Part shown: positions 5,473-13,612 of the stretch, in pieces
Numbering within the stretch: the stretch's first letter is position 1
Layout of the letters: the number at the start of each line of letters is the position of its first letter
Virus record (IMG/VR): IMGVR_UViG_3300026512_000003
Location: 1 to 64,000 of that record
Strand: one strand, 5' to 3'
Length of the DNA stretch: 64,000 nucleotides
Source of the DNA: a virus
The notes under the pieces: model-generated
Seen by the model: the letters and a program-made list of their open reading frames with translations, nothing else
Databases searched by the model: none
Told to the model about the DNA's origin: nothing
Program-made: the position numbers and the translations under genes

Positions 5473-7254
5473 ATGGCATCAACTTTCAGTGGAAAGCTTT
5501 ACGATAGAAAATTCATGACAAGATATAATCAGCTAAGTAGTGTGTATGCTGATATCTTACCAAATGATATTCGTGAAGCAATTCAGTGGTCACAATTCAT
5601 TATTGCGAATGTGCCAAAAGCAGCTACTGCATTAGATAAGCTGTCATCGGTAGCAATTACATCTTTACAATACCAAACTTCAGACTTAACAGAGGCATCG
5701 GGAGTAGATGCTAAGTCTTGGAAGAATATTATGGAAGATAAATTAGAAATAGAAGAAAAAGTTAAAGAAATTGGGTTTAACTTTCTTCTCAATGGGAACT
5801 CATTTACATCAGTATATTTTCCTATACAAAGAAGTATGAGATGCTTAAAGTGTAAGCAGTCATCTTCTCAAATACATTTTGATGGAAAGATAACACTTAA
5901 GCCATCAATAGAACGACTTGAAACAGAGAAGAATAAAAAAAAGAAAGAAATGCTTGTGTTTAAAGGTATTTGCCCACATTGTAAAACAAGTAGCATGTTT
6001 AAAGCAGAAGACATTGTTATAAAAGATGTTAGCCGAATCAACATAGTGTCTTGGCCCGTATTTAATATGAGTTTTATTGAAGATACAGTAACAGGAAGAG
6101 CTACTTATTACTACAAGATGCCAAAATCAGAGGAAAAGCTGATAAAAGATGGCTATAACGATATGATATTTCACCAACCATTAGATATTATTGAAGCTGC
6201 TGTTCGTGGGACATCTGTTAAGTTTGATAATAACAAGATACTACACACAAGACGAAAGAAGATGAATGGGACAAACTCTAAATGGGGTATGCCTCTTCTT
6301 TTATCTGCTATCCCTGAAATGATTTCACTTTTACTTCTTAGAAAAGGGAATGAGCGTATATTGTCGGATATGATATTTCCTCTTAGGGGTGTTACTCCTC
6401 GTTCTACTGGTGCTGACGGTCAAGCAATGTATAATTTTATTAGTGGAACAGAGTTTTCTGCGAAAATTGAGAAGTTACTTCTTAGTCATAAAACAAATCC
6501 AACAAGTATTAAATACTTCCCTATACCGATAGACCCAGTAACGGCATTTGGAGAAGGAAAGAGCCTTAATTTATCAGGTGAGATAGATGAGCTAACCACA
6601 ATGATTATGACATCTATAGGGGTCCCTATAGAATTTGTTACAGGTGGACTTGGATACAGTGCTGCGGGAGCTTCAATTAGAATACTTGAAAACCAATTAA
6701 CAGACTTGTCTGGGACAATGGAAAATATAGCTAATTTTGTTGCACAGCAGGTAGCATCGTATATAGGAAAAGAACCTGTTCGCATCAAGTTTGTTCCAAT
6801 TAAACTTGTTGATGATATGACAGAAAAACAATTGCTTCTTAGTCTTTATCAAAATCAAAAAATCTCTGATCATACGATTGCGTCAATGTTTAAATTGGAT
6901 GCTAAGACAGAGAGCGATAGACTTGTTGAAGAGAGTAAAACTAGTGCTCGTGGACAAATGGAAATTCAATCTTATCAACAAGAGCTTAATCAAGACCTCG
7001 AAGAGAAAGCAAAACAAGAAGCAATGCTTTCTCAAAGCTCTACAGAACAAGTTAATCAACAAGCGATTATGCAAGAAGCTGATCAAATGGCTCAACAACT
7101 TGCTCAAATGGAAGCTGGACAAAGACGCTCTGAAATGGATAGATTGCAAAAAGATAATTGGCTATTGTATGTTGCTACTAAAGAGCGTATGGAATTTAAT
7201 GGTCGCAAGGATGCAACAGCAGCAGCACAGCAAGCACAACAGGAACAGCAATAA
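5473..7254 (+). CDS. Portal protein with inserted zinc ribbon
   Basis: The 593-aa protein has the length and layout of a tailed-phage portal, the dodecameric ring at the capsid vertex through which DNA is pumped. Supporting features are an alpha/beta N-terminal half, a central stretch with a GVPIEFVTGGLGYSAAGAS segment (near residue 385) typical of portal stem/wing regions, and a long Gln-rich coiled C-terminal helix. Residues C124, C127, C167 and C170 form two CxxC pairs, a zinc-ribbon insertion not usual in portals. GGAGTGAG precedes the ATG and a promoter-like box lies at 5439. The terminase is about 47 kb away, an unusual separation. Assigned from pattern, not from an alignment. Confidence 0.7.
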   Translation: MASTFSGKLYDRKFMTRYNQLSSVYADILPNDIREAIQWSQFIIANVPKAATALDKLSSVAITSLQYQTSDLTEASGVDAKSWKNIMEDKLEIEEKVKEIGFNFLLNGNSFTSVYFPIQRSMRCLKCKQSSSQIHFDGKITLKPSIERLETEKNKKKKEMLVFKGICPHCKTSSMFKAEDIVIKDVSRINIVSWPVFNMSFIEDTVTGRATYYYKMPKSEEKLIKDGYNDMIFHQPLDIIEAAVRGTSVKFDNNKILHTRRKKMNGTNSKWGMPLLLSAIPEMISLLLLRKGNERILSDMIFPLRGVTPRSTGADGQAMYNFISGTEFSAKIEKLLLSHKTNPTSIKYFPIPIDPVTAFGEGKSLNLSGEIDELTTMIMTSIGVPIEFVTGGLGYSAAGASIRILENQLTDLSGTMENIANFVAQQVASYIGKEPVRIKFVPIKLVDDMTEKQLLLSLYQNQKISDHTIASMFKLDAKTESDRLVEESKTSARGQMEIQSYQQELNQDLEEKAKQEAMLSQSSTEQVNQQAIMQEADQMAQQLAQMEAGQRRSEMDRLQKDNWLLYVATKERMEFNGRKDATAAAQQAQQEQQ

Positions 7255-7291
7255 TGATGAATAATTTAATAGAATTTATAAGGAACAAGTA

Positions 7292-8032
7292 ATGAGTGTT
7301 AAAATTGGCACAGCAGTAAGTAATGGAAATATAGAGTTCTACGGAAAACACAATGTGTCTTCGTTTTTGTTTGATTTAGATGAATTCGCAATATTTAATA
7401 CTTTTTCAGAATCATGTATTTTGAATATGTCGATACCTTCTGATTTTAGCATTGATAATTCTGGTGATATTCCAATGATAAGTGGTTCTCGAGAGCTTCA
7501 TTATCATACTCATCCAGCAATTCGGATTCCTAGAGCAACATTAAATGATTTACCTGTATTTACTATAGGGTTAAATGTGAAAATTGAAGACTGGGACAAA
7601 GCAAATGGAGATATTATATCAAACTATAATTGTGATGAACAAACACTTGTTGGTGTAGGGTTGACAAAAAAGAATACTTTAACTGCTACATATTGGAACA
7701 GAAGAAAAATAGACAGTCCAAAGTCGGTAAAATATGTTTTAAAGAAAAATTTATTTAGGTTTGATCTTGTAGTAGACAAAGTAAAAGGAGCAATACACTT
7801 ATACATTGATAGTGTGCTTGTGGCTAGTCTAAGTGATGAATGTATAAAAAGCCCTCTTGATGTTGATCCTAGGATTTTAGGAGAGGATTGTGCTTGTTGG
7901 AATCGAGATAGACTTGCGGCTGGAGCAAAAGTAGGAATGTTTACTGTATATAAGGGTGAGATGAGCGAGCAAAATATGGAGAATTTGGCGAACTTTGGTG
8001 CACTTAACTTAGAAGAACTATGTAAAAATTGA
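7292..8032 (+). CDS. Lectin-like (LamG/concanavalin-type) virion protein, 246 aa
   Basis: AAGGAACAAGT precedes the ATG. The C-terminal two-thirds reads like a concanavalin A-like jelly roll, including FRFDLVVDKVKGAIHLYIDS near residue 150 and the closing strand AGAKVGMFTVYKGEM. Such domains bind sugars. The N-terminus carries an IEFYGKH motif that is shared with the protein at 10479 (TRFYGKH) and, more weakly, that at 11784 (VKFCSQH). A capsid-decorating or tail-attached sugar binder is likely. No signal peptide. Confidence 0.55.
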   Translation: MSVKIGTAVSNGNIEFYGKHNVSSFLFDLDEFAIFNTFSESCILNMSIPSDFSIDNSGDIPMISGSRELHYHTHPAIRIPRATLNDLPVFTIGLNVKIEDWDKANGDIISNYNCDEQTLVGVGLTKKNTLTATYWNRRKIDSPKSVKYVLKKNLFRFDLVVDKVKGAIHLYIDSVLVASLSDECIKSPLDVDPRILGEDCACWNRDRLAAGAKVGMFTVYKGEMSEQNMENLANFGALNLEELCKN

Positions 8033-8113
8033 CATTTTTTTGGTGAAATTTAATGTAAGAAAAAGGTAAAAATTTTACAGGACTTATATATGATAGTATA
8101 TAAGAAAATAGAA

Positions 8114-8119
8114 TATAAT
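8114..8119 (+). promoter_or_regulatory. TATAAT -10 element
   Basis: Exact TATAAT, 13 nt upstream of the ATG at 8133, in an otherwise unassigned 100-nt gap. The very short leader makes the call tentative. Confidence 0.4.
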
Positions 8120-8132
8120 AGGAATAATAACA

Positions 8133-9206
8133 ATGAGTTTAATCAGCAATGTTTTAAATAAAACAAAGAATGCTTTCATAAGAAAAGAAGTAATTCCCTC
8201 TAAAGTAGAGGGAGTAGCAAGAAAAGCTGTTGAATCAGCAGGTGGAGTAGTGGGAAATACTAGCCTCTTGCCAAGACCAGCTGGTGCATTTGTTAAATTT
8301 CACAATCCAAGATTTAAAAACAATCCTGCTATGAAGAAAGCATACCGAAGCCATGGATTAACGAGGTATAACATAAGTGTAGCAGGGAATATTGCAGATT
8401 TTGGAGCTAACCAAATACCAGATCTAAAACACATTTCAAAAAAGATGACCAAGAGAGAGCATAATATTACAAATGGGATAGCTGGGCTTCATGAGACAAG
8501 AGAACTAAGACTTTCGAAAAGAGTTCCTCAAAGTAATTTTGGTCAAAGTTTTGGACATATTTCTGGAACAGGTGTTTTAGGAGCAGAACATAATGCCCTA
8601 GTTGGAAAAACATTTGCTGATGAAGTAAAAGGAAAACCGAAAGCATATTTTACCGCAACAAGAGCTCATTTTGCACCTATTAGACATGGAAAAGAAACAG
8701 AACTTATAAGAAGCTTTCTTCCAAGACCAAACAAAGCGTTAGCTAGTGGGAAAAAAGTGAAACCTCTCCGTAGCGAAACACAACCTCAGTATAATTCTTT
8801 TGATTTCAACAATGATTTTAAATATGGAAGAAGTGGCAGATTTAACCGTAAACAATTATTGAGAGCGATGAGCAAAGAACTTGGTATAGATACAAGTAAG
8901 ATGTCAACCAAAGAAATAAAAGAAGCATTGGCTAATTATAAAAAGAAAGGAGTGATAGAAGCAGGATCAAAAATTAAATCGCATAAGAGATCACTATCTA
9001 GGCCAGAGAAGATGCTTAAAGCAATAAATAAAAAAGCTGTTTTGAAAGCAAAAAAAGAAGGGTCTTATAAAAATTTGGAAAGAACTTCTCAAGGAATGAA
9101 AGAGATAGAGTCTGCACCGGGAGCTAAAAAGAGAAAAAGAGGTGCGTGGGCTCGAGAATTTGATAAGGTTCAAAGAGATAATCATCTCTTAAATGATTTT
9201 ACATAA
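8133..9206 (+). CDS. Large basic virion-type protein, 357 aa
   Basis: Family not recognised. It is strongly basic (Lys/Arg-rich throughout) and lacks cysteine and membrane segments. A central block contains GLHETRELRLSKR and SFGHISGTGVLGAEHN, a His/Glu-containing pattern that might bind metal. The C-terminus is a Lys-rich helix (MLKAINKKAVLKAKK) with one INKKA match to the hydrophobic-x-Lys-x-Ala motif. Its basic composition and place between the portal and other virion genes suggest a DNA-contacting internal head protein; this is inference. Confidence 0.6.
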   Translation: MSLISNVLNKTKNAFIRKEVIPSKVEGVARKAVESAGGVVGNTSLLPRPAGAFVKFHNPRFKNNPAMKKAYRSHGLTRYNISVAGNIADFGANQIPDLKHISKKMTKREHNITNGIAGLHETRELRLSKRVPQSNFGQSFGHISGTGVLGAEHNALVGKTFADEVKGKPKAYFTATRAHFAPIRHGKETELIRSFLPRPNKALASGKKVKPLRSETQPQYNSFDFNNDFKYGRSGRFNRKQLLRAMSKELGIDTSKMSTKEIKEALANYKKKGVIEAGSKIKSHKRSLSRPEKMLKAINKKAVLKAKKEGSYKNLERTSQGMKEIESAPGAKKRKRGAWAREFDKVQRDNHLLNDFT

Positions 9207-9215
9207 AGAGAAGAC

Positions 9216-9884
9216 ATGATGGCTAGACTAAACACTAAAACTAACAAGAACTCTTTTACAAGAGTGTTAAACAAAAACACTTCCTTGGAAAAAACTGCAG
9301 GTTTAGGTAGTATGTTGAAAAGATTTGTTAACAAGACCACAGTTAAGGCTGGCACAGAGACTATCGACGAGGGGAAAAGAGCCCTGTTAAGACCGATAAA
9401 ACGCTCAGTCACTGGCATAGCTGATGCTATGAAAACAGGAGCTACAGTGGGAGCTAAAACTACTCCTGCTATAGGGGGCGTTGTGACAGCCACAAAAAAG
9501 CTTCCGATGTCACGACGAGCATTTCTTAGGACTTCAGCAGTTGGAGGGGCTAAAGCTGCTGTATCGGCTGTGCCAATGATGAATAGAAGTGTATACAATG
9601 CCTTCACATTAGGAACAGATAGTGCTCCAGGAATTACAACATTTATTGACGGTGCGATGAAAGCAGAGAACGGATTAAAGAAGACGCTACAGCTAAGAGA
9701 TTATCGAATGCAAACTGTTGCTGGTGTTCCAAAAGAAGTAGCCCTTGCAAAAACATATGGAAAGATGAAATTAAGAAAAGCAAGAAGACCATCAGTTATA
9801 ATGAACAATATTACTTCCCTTGTAGACGGCAACATGCTACAAAAAGTAAAACCGATGTATAATATTACTCAAATGATAAGGTAG
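9216..9884 (+). CDS. Basic virion-type protein with N-terminal LEKTA motif, 222 aa
   Basis: Starts at ATGATG after AGAGAAG, 9 nt beyond the previous stop. It is very basic and Ala/Gly-rich. LEKTA at residues 24-28 lies at the same position as FVKEA (24-28) in the major capsid protein, suggesting a removed N-terminal propeptide. Near residues 98-110 it reads MSRRAFLRTSAVGG, which matches a twin-arginine export consensus but is internal and so probably coincidental. Function unknown; an internal or ejected head protein is plausible. Confidence 0.6.
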   Translation: MMARLNTKTNKNSFTRVLNKNTSLEKTAGLGSMLKRFVNKTTVKAGTETIDEGKRALLRPIKRSVTGIADAMKTGATVGAKTTPAIGGVVTATKKLPMSRRAFLRTSAVGGAKAAVSAVPMMNRSVYNAFTLGTDSAPGITTFIDGAMKAENGLKKTLQLRDYRMQTVAGVPKEVALAKTYGKMKLRKARRPSVIMNNITSLVDGNMLQKVKPMYNITQMIR

Positions 9885-9935
9885 TGGCTAACTGATTGTT
9901 GTTAGGCGAAGAAAGTTAAAAAGGAGAGATGAAAA

Positions 9936-10373
9936 ATGGAAGAGATTTTAAAAGCATGGATAGATAATGGTTATTCTTTTTTGCAAAAACATACAATAAA
10001 GTTTTGGAATCTGAATAATATTGATTTTTGGGAAGTGTATGAAGACGAAGAAATGTGGAAACAGGTAGAGGATGGTTATTTTGAAAGTACAAATCATTTA
10101 GACCGTTCAAAATCTGGAATGAAAATAAACCTCGGCAAAATAAAGAGTTTGTCTTTTGACTGGAATGTGGATAGTGAAGAGTATTACGATTCTTTTAATG
10201 TCTATATAAACGGAAACTGGATGTTCGGAGAGAGTGGAACTCGTGCAGGGACATATAATAAAGAATATAGTGGTGAAAAAGATATAATTTTAGCTATTGA
10301 GTACACAAAAGATGGATCTGTTAGCGAAGGTGAAGATGTGGCATGGATTAAAAATATCAAGGTTTATTGGTAG
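9936..10373 (+). CDS. Small beta-sandwich (carbohydrate-binding-like) protein, 145 aa
   Basis: AAAAAGGAGAG precedes the ATG. The run SFDWNVDSEEYYDSFNVYI, followed by YINGNW, a Gly/Thr turn and the closing KDGSVSEGEDVAWI, resembles a beta-sandwich module found in surface adhesins and carbohydrate-binding proteins (pattern YDxFxVYIDG ... KDGSVSxGED.AWI). It occupies nearly the whole protein. It is likely a virion surface or receptor-contact protein, lying among other lectin-like genes. Confidence 0.5.
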   Translation: MEEILKAWIDNGYSFLQKHTIKFWNLNNIDFWEVYEDEEMWKQVEDGYFESTNHLDRSKSGMKINLGKIKSLSFDWNVDSEEYYDSFNVYINGNWMFGESGTRAGTYNKEYSGEKDIILAIEYTKDGSVSEGEDVAWIKNIKVYW

Positions 10374-10387
10374 TAAAATGAAGACAG

Positions 10388-10419
10388 GGTACTATTGTAA
10401 AATTGTTAATTGGTACTAT
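10388..10419 (+). repeat. Direct repeat GGTACTAT upstream of a promoter
   Basis: GGTACTAT occurs at 10388-10395 and again at 10412-10419, 24 bp apart, just before the TATAAT at 10427. The placement suggests an operator, though the repeat is short. Confidence 0.35.
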
Positions 10420-10426
10420 AGTTAAG

Positions 10427-10432
10427 TATAAT
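10427..10432 (+). promoter_or_regulatory. TATAAT -10 element
   Basis: Exact TATAAT, 46 nt before the next ATG, immediately downstream of the GGTACTAT pair. Confidence 0.5.
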
Positions 10433-10478
10433 GTTAGTAGCAAAATAAAAAGTAAACAGAAAAGTAAGGAGTTATAAG

Positions 10479-11183
10479 ATGACTGAAAGGGAAATAATAC
10501 AATCAAATACAAGATTTTATGGAAAGCATATTTGTGGAAGTGTTGATAATGAAGCAATGGGAATTGTATTGTTCCCACGAGGAAATACTAGTTATACAGA
10601 AAAAAGTATGTTTCCAGATGAAGATATAGAAGTAATGCACTTTATGAATCTATCAGGTAGAACTGTAATTCCCACTCTAGAAGATTGGAACATGGAGTTA
10701 CAAAATTTAGGAATGTTTGATTTTGTAGCATATTACTACTCACTTAGTGGTTACAGAGCAAATTTTACTTTAGAATTATATGAAGGGAATCGCTTATTAG
10801 GAACATTAGAATCTCATAAAGATACTAGTACTTGGTTAAGAGGAGACTACTCAACATTTTCTTTTAAAAAGCCTGACGGAACACTTATATTAGAAATAGG
10901 AGCAAATTATTTTAGTGGGTATAGGTATGGGAACGGTGAGGTAAGAGGGTCGTTAGATATGAGTAAAAGAGGGGAAATTACAATATACCCTGCTTCATAT
11001 AGTAGAAGCCCATATTATTCAAGCTCGAACATACATTTTGAAGAGATAGATCATCCTTTTACTAAGGTAAGTAGAATAAAGCTAGTTTATGCTCATTTGC
11101 AAGCTTATTATAGTAATTCTCCAGCTACAATGAAATTTGCTCAGTTTGGAACAATATTCAAAGGTGAAAAGAGGGGCTTATAA
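10479..11183 (+). CDS. Virion surface protein with FYGKH N-terminal motif, 234 aa
   Basis: TAAGGAGTTATAAG precedes the ATG. The protein is beta-rich, with many Tyr and Ser, and no cysteine pair or membrane segment. RFYGKH near residue 13 matches IEFYGKH in the lectin-like protein at 7292. The rest does not align by eye. A shared docking motif on otherwise different beta-sandwich proteins would fit several decoration proteins attaching to one virion site. Confidence 0.5.
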   Translation: MTEREIIQSNTRFYGKHICGSVDNEAMGIVLFPRGNTSYTEKSMFPDEDIEVMHFMNLSGRTVIPTLEDWNMELQNLGMFDFVAYYYSLSGYRANFTLELYEGNRLLGTLESHKDTSTWLRGDYSTFSFKKPDGTLILEIGANYFSGYRYGNGEVRGSLDMSKRGEITIYPASYSRSPYYSSSNIHFEEIDHPFTKVSRIKLVYAHLQAYYSNSPATMKFAQFGTIFKGEKRGL

Positions 11184-11213
11184 TGAAAAGTAAAAAAACA
11201 CTAAAACAAGGAG

Positions 11214-11783
11214 ATGGAAATGACAGATGTGTATGGTAACAGAATTCAAGATAACAATGATAAATTAGTGGCAGGTGGGGCAGGACTTGCTACTGCTGGA
11301 GCAGGTTCTCATACTATAGGTAGAAAACTTAATGAGATAAGTAAAAATCAATTAGGGGATGCGAACGCCCAAGCCTTTGCAGCGAAGCATAATAAAAAGA
11401 AGATGCTTAAAGAGTCAAACAGGGCTAAAGCATTGTCAGATAGCTATGCAAAAGCAGGCGAAAAACAAAGAAGTTGGTTTCATCAGCTTGTGGATAGGGC
11501 AAAAAGTCCGTTCTCTGAAGATGCTAAAAAGCGTTCTATAAAAGATGCAAAAATAAAAGAACTTAAGCAAAACTTAGGAACTAAAATAGACAAAAGGTCT
11601 GCTAAGGTGGATAAACTAAAAAAAGCAGTTACAGATGCCACTACAAGTGAGAAAAGGCTAGCTAAAGGAGCAGCTAAAAATGTAGCGTGGGGAAACAAGT
11701 TAAGATTAACTGGTGAAGCAGGACTTCTTCTGGGAGCTGGAGCTGCTGGTTATGGCTTGTATAACAAAATGAAAGGACAATAA
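11214..11783 (+). CDS. Basic Ala/Lys-rich protein with hydrophobic ends, 189 aa
   Basis: AACAAGGAGATGGAA precedes the ATG. There is a Gly/Ala-rich hydrophobic segment near residues 20-33 (AGGAGLATAGAG) and another at the C-terminus (GLLLGAGAAGYGLY), separated by a strongly basic helical coiled-coil region. The architecture resembles the proteins at 4348 and 19010 and that of ejection proteins that cross membranes, but no family is recognised. The next gene follows with no gap. Confidence 0.6.
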   Translation: MEMTDVYGNRIQDNNDKLVAGGAGLATAGAGSHTIGRKLNEISKNQLGDANAQAFAAKHNKKKMLKESNRAKALSDSYAKAGEKQRSWFHQLVDRAKSPFSEDAKKRSIKDAKIKELKQNLGTKIDKRSAKVDKLKKAVTDATTSEKRLAKGAAKNVAWGNKLRLTGEAGLLLGAGAAGYGLYNKMKGQ

Positions 11784-12767
11784 ATGGCACAAAGAGAAAC
11801 AAAGGCTCTAGCTTTTTCAAATGTTAAGTTTTGTTCACAACATAAGATAGAAAAAGAGCCTAGTACATATTTTAGTTGGAGACCTAGCAGGTGGGTGTTT
11901 CCTTTGGATGGTTCTGTGTGGAAGGCACACGGAGCAACATCTGTTGATAATGGGTTTGCTTTTGCGATAGATGGGCAGATTAGGCAACGATTACCGATTA
12001 TGCAACAAAAAGAGACCCATTTTGGGGCAACTATTCAAAGGATAGATTCTAATAAAGATGCTTGGTTCGGAATGATTTTAGGTGGAATGTGGGGTGGGGT
12101 AAAAGCTATTTCTTTTGTAGAGTTTTCCAACTCTGATGCAATTACTAGAATAGAAGGGACAGATGTTAGTAAGGATCCTATATCTATAGAGGGTGAGTTA
12201 GTGTATTTAGAAATAAGAGTTCGTGTAGGGGAAGAAAAACTTACACAATGGTTTATTAATGGGGAAAAAGTTTACGAAATAAATCAGCTTAGATATTGGC
12301 CATTTTTTGATTTGCTCAAGCTTGAGGGAGAAAATATAAAAGTGACAGATATCTTTATGGATATCATAAGAGAACCCGTGGACATCAACACTATGTCCTC
12401 ACAGAAACATTACAAAACTACAAATATGAAACCAGCCACTTATAGTGGAAACACAATAACTGTTGAAGATAGATTTTTGATATCTGACCTTTTCCCAGTC
12501 AAGTCGGCGGATGCTTTCATAAAATTAACAACTAGAGAGGGTGAGCCAATAGGAAATATGCATGTATATTTATATGGGGTAGGTGACTATACTTCTATAG
12601 GGGCTGATGGTTTAAATTTTAATATCTCAACAACAATACAAAGTCGAATACTTATGCCTCTTATATATGTGTGGTCTCATGGCGATGGGTTTACTATGGA
12701 ATTGGAGCTAAGCAATATAGAGTATTACTCTGAAGAGGACTATATGGCATGCCTAAAAACAAATTAG
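11784..12767 (+). CDS. Lectin-like virion protein, 327 aa
   Basis: Starts directly after the preceding stop, with AAAGGACAA as the binding site. The N-terminal 190 residues read as a concanavalin-like sandwich (KETHFGATIQRIDSNKDAWF, TQWFINGEKVYEIN). A second beta-rich domain follows from about residue 205. The N-terminal VKFCSQH is a weak match to the FYGKH motif of its neighbours. Probably a sugar-binding decoration or tail-tip protein. Its 3' end overlaps the VRR-NUC gene by 19 nt. Confidence 0.5.
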   Translation: MAQRETKALAFSNVKFCSQHKIEKEPSTYFSWRPSRWVFPLDGSVWKAHGATSVDNGFAFAIDGQIRQRLPIMQQKETHFGATIQRIDSNKDAWFGMILGGMWGGVKAISFVEFSNSDAITRIEGTDVSKDPISIEGELVYLEIRVRVGEEKLTQWFINGEKVYEINQLRYWPFFDLLKLEGENIKVTDIFMDIIREPVDINTMSSQKHYKTTNMKPATYSGNTITVEDRFLISDLFPVKSADAFIKLTTREGEPIGNMHVYLYGVGDYTSIGADGLNFNISTTIQSRILMPLIYVWSHGDGFTMELELSNIEYYSEEDYMACLKTN

Positions 12768-13156
12768 AGCCTACCGAAGCTCAGATTCAAAGTGCTATAA
12801 TAGGCTACCTTGGAACAAGAAGAGATCTGATTTTTTGGAGACAAAATTCAGGCTCATTTACAGCTGCTGCAATTAGAGCTGTAATGGGTGTGTTGTCATC
12901 CGTAAATATAGGACCAGTTAAACATAGGATAATTGCTGCGGTAAAAAAATCTTTAGGGCATTATAAATGTACGAGTATATCAGGGCTTCCAGATATAACT
13001 GTTGTGTATAAAGGTCAATATATTGGATTAGAAGTAAAAACAAAAACGGGTCGGTTAACAAAAGATCAAAAAGTGCTACATCCTAAAATGGCTAAGGTTG
13101 GGGCAAAAGTTTTTATTGTAAGAAGTCTGGATGAGGTCATTGAAATTTTAAGGTAA
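12749..13156 (+). CDS. VRR-NUC family nuclease
   Basis: 135 aa, the usual size for stand-alone phage VRR-NUC enzymes, PD-(D/E)xK-fold nucleases that cleave DNA junctions or flaps. Visible signatures are TEAQIQSAIIGYL near the start, FWRQNSG (29-35), SGLPDITVVYKG with the catalytic Asp, GLEVKTKTGRLT with the E-x-K pair, and the terminal GAKVFIVRSLDEV. A segment of about 40 residues between FWRQNSG and SGLPD is longer than in compact members. It probably resolves replication or recombination intermediates before packaging. It begins inside the 3' end of a lectin-like gene. Confidence 0.85.
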   Translation: MPKNKLEPTEAQIQSAIIGYLGTRRDLIFWRQNSGSFTAAAIRAVMGVLSSVNIGPVKHRIIAAVKKSLGHYKCTSISGLPDITVVYKGQYIGLEVKTKTGRLTKDQKVLHPKMAKVGAKVFIVRSLDEVIEILR

Positions 13157-13164
13157 TTTTACGA

Positions 13165-13170
13165 TATAAT
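13165..13170 (+). promoter_or_regulatory. TATAAT -10 element
   Basis: Exact TATAAT 28 nt before a TTG start, in the gap after the VRR-NUC gene. Confidence 0.5.
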
Positions 13171-13198
13171 TTCACTAGATAAATCAAGGAAGAGCATT

Positions 13199-13612
13199 TT
13201 GGAACATTTTATAGTAAAGCTCGGAAACGCTATTACAACAGCACTAGGTATTTCTTCTGAAGCTACAACAACAATCATGGCTATAGGTATGGTTTGGTTT
13301 TATTTTTTTAGATGGAAGCCTGCTCAAGCTATTCTTTTGCAACATGCTGATGAAGAATCTGACGCAAATGGAAGTTATACAACTAGAGCTGAAGCGAGAG
13401 ATCGTGTCACTTCTGAGATAAAAGAACTTTTAATTCAAGTCAATAAGCTTTTAGATGACCATAAAGATAATTTATCTACATTGCGAAATGAAATGGATAA
13501 AGCTACAACAGACAGAGTTCATACTAATTCTACTTTAGAAATAATTAAAACAGATGTAACACGGATTAGTACGATTATTTCAATGAGTCCAAACGCAAGG
13601 AGTTTACAGTGA
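13199..13612 (+). CDS. Small membrane-anchored coiled-coil protein, 137 aa
   Basis: The TTG start follows AAGGAAGAG. One hydrophobic segment (about residues 24-42, IMAIGMVWFYFF) is followed by a basic residue and a long coiled coil. One membrane helix plus a coiled coil is seen in spanins and some holin-associated proteins, so a role in lysis is possible but unproven. It overlaps the next gene at GTGA. Confidence 0.6.
   Translation: MEHFIVKLGNAITTALGISSEATTTIMAIGMVWFYFFRWKPAQAILLQHADEESDANGSYTTRAEARDRVTSEIKELLIQVNKLLDDHKDNLSTLRNEMDKATTDRVHTNSTLEIIKTDVTRISTIISMSPNARSLQ

Noticed and set aside
6878-7264. 128-aa frame on the plus strand inside the portal gene
   Set aside because: Lys/Gln/Leu-rich shadow of the Gln-rich C-terminal coding of the portal in another frame, with no ribosome binding site.
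9182-9607. 141-aa minus-strand frame
   Set aside because: Lies antisense to the 9216 gene, and its Ala/Val-rich composition is the complement of that gene's codons.
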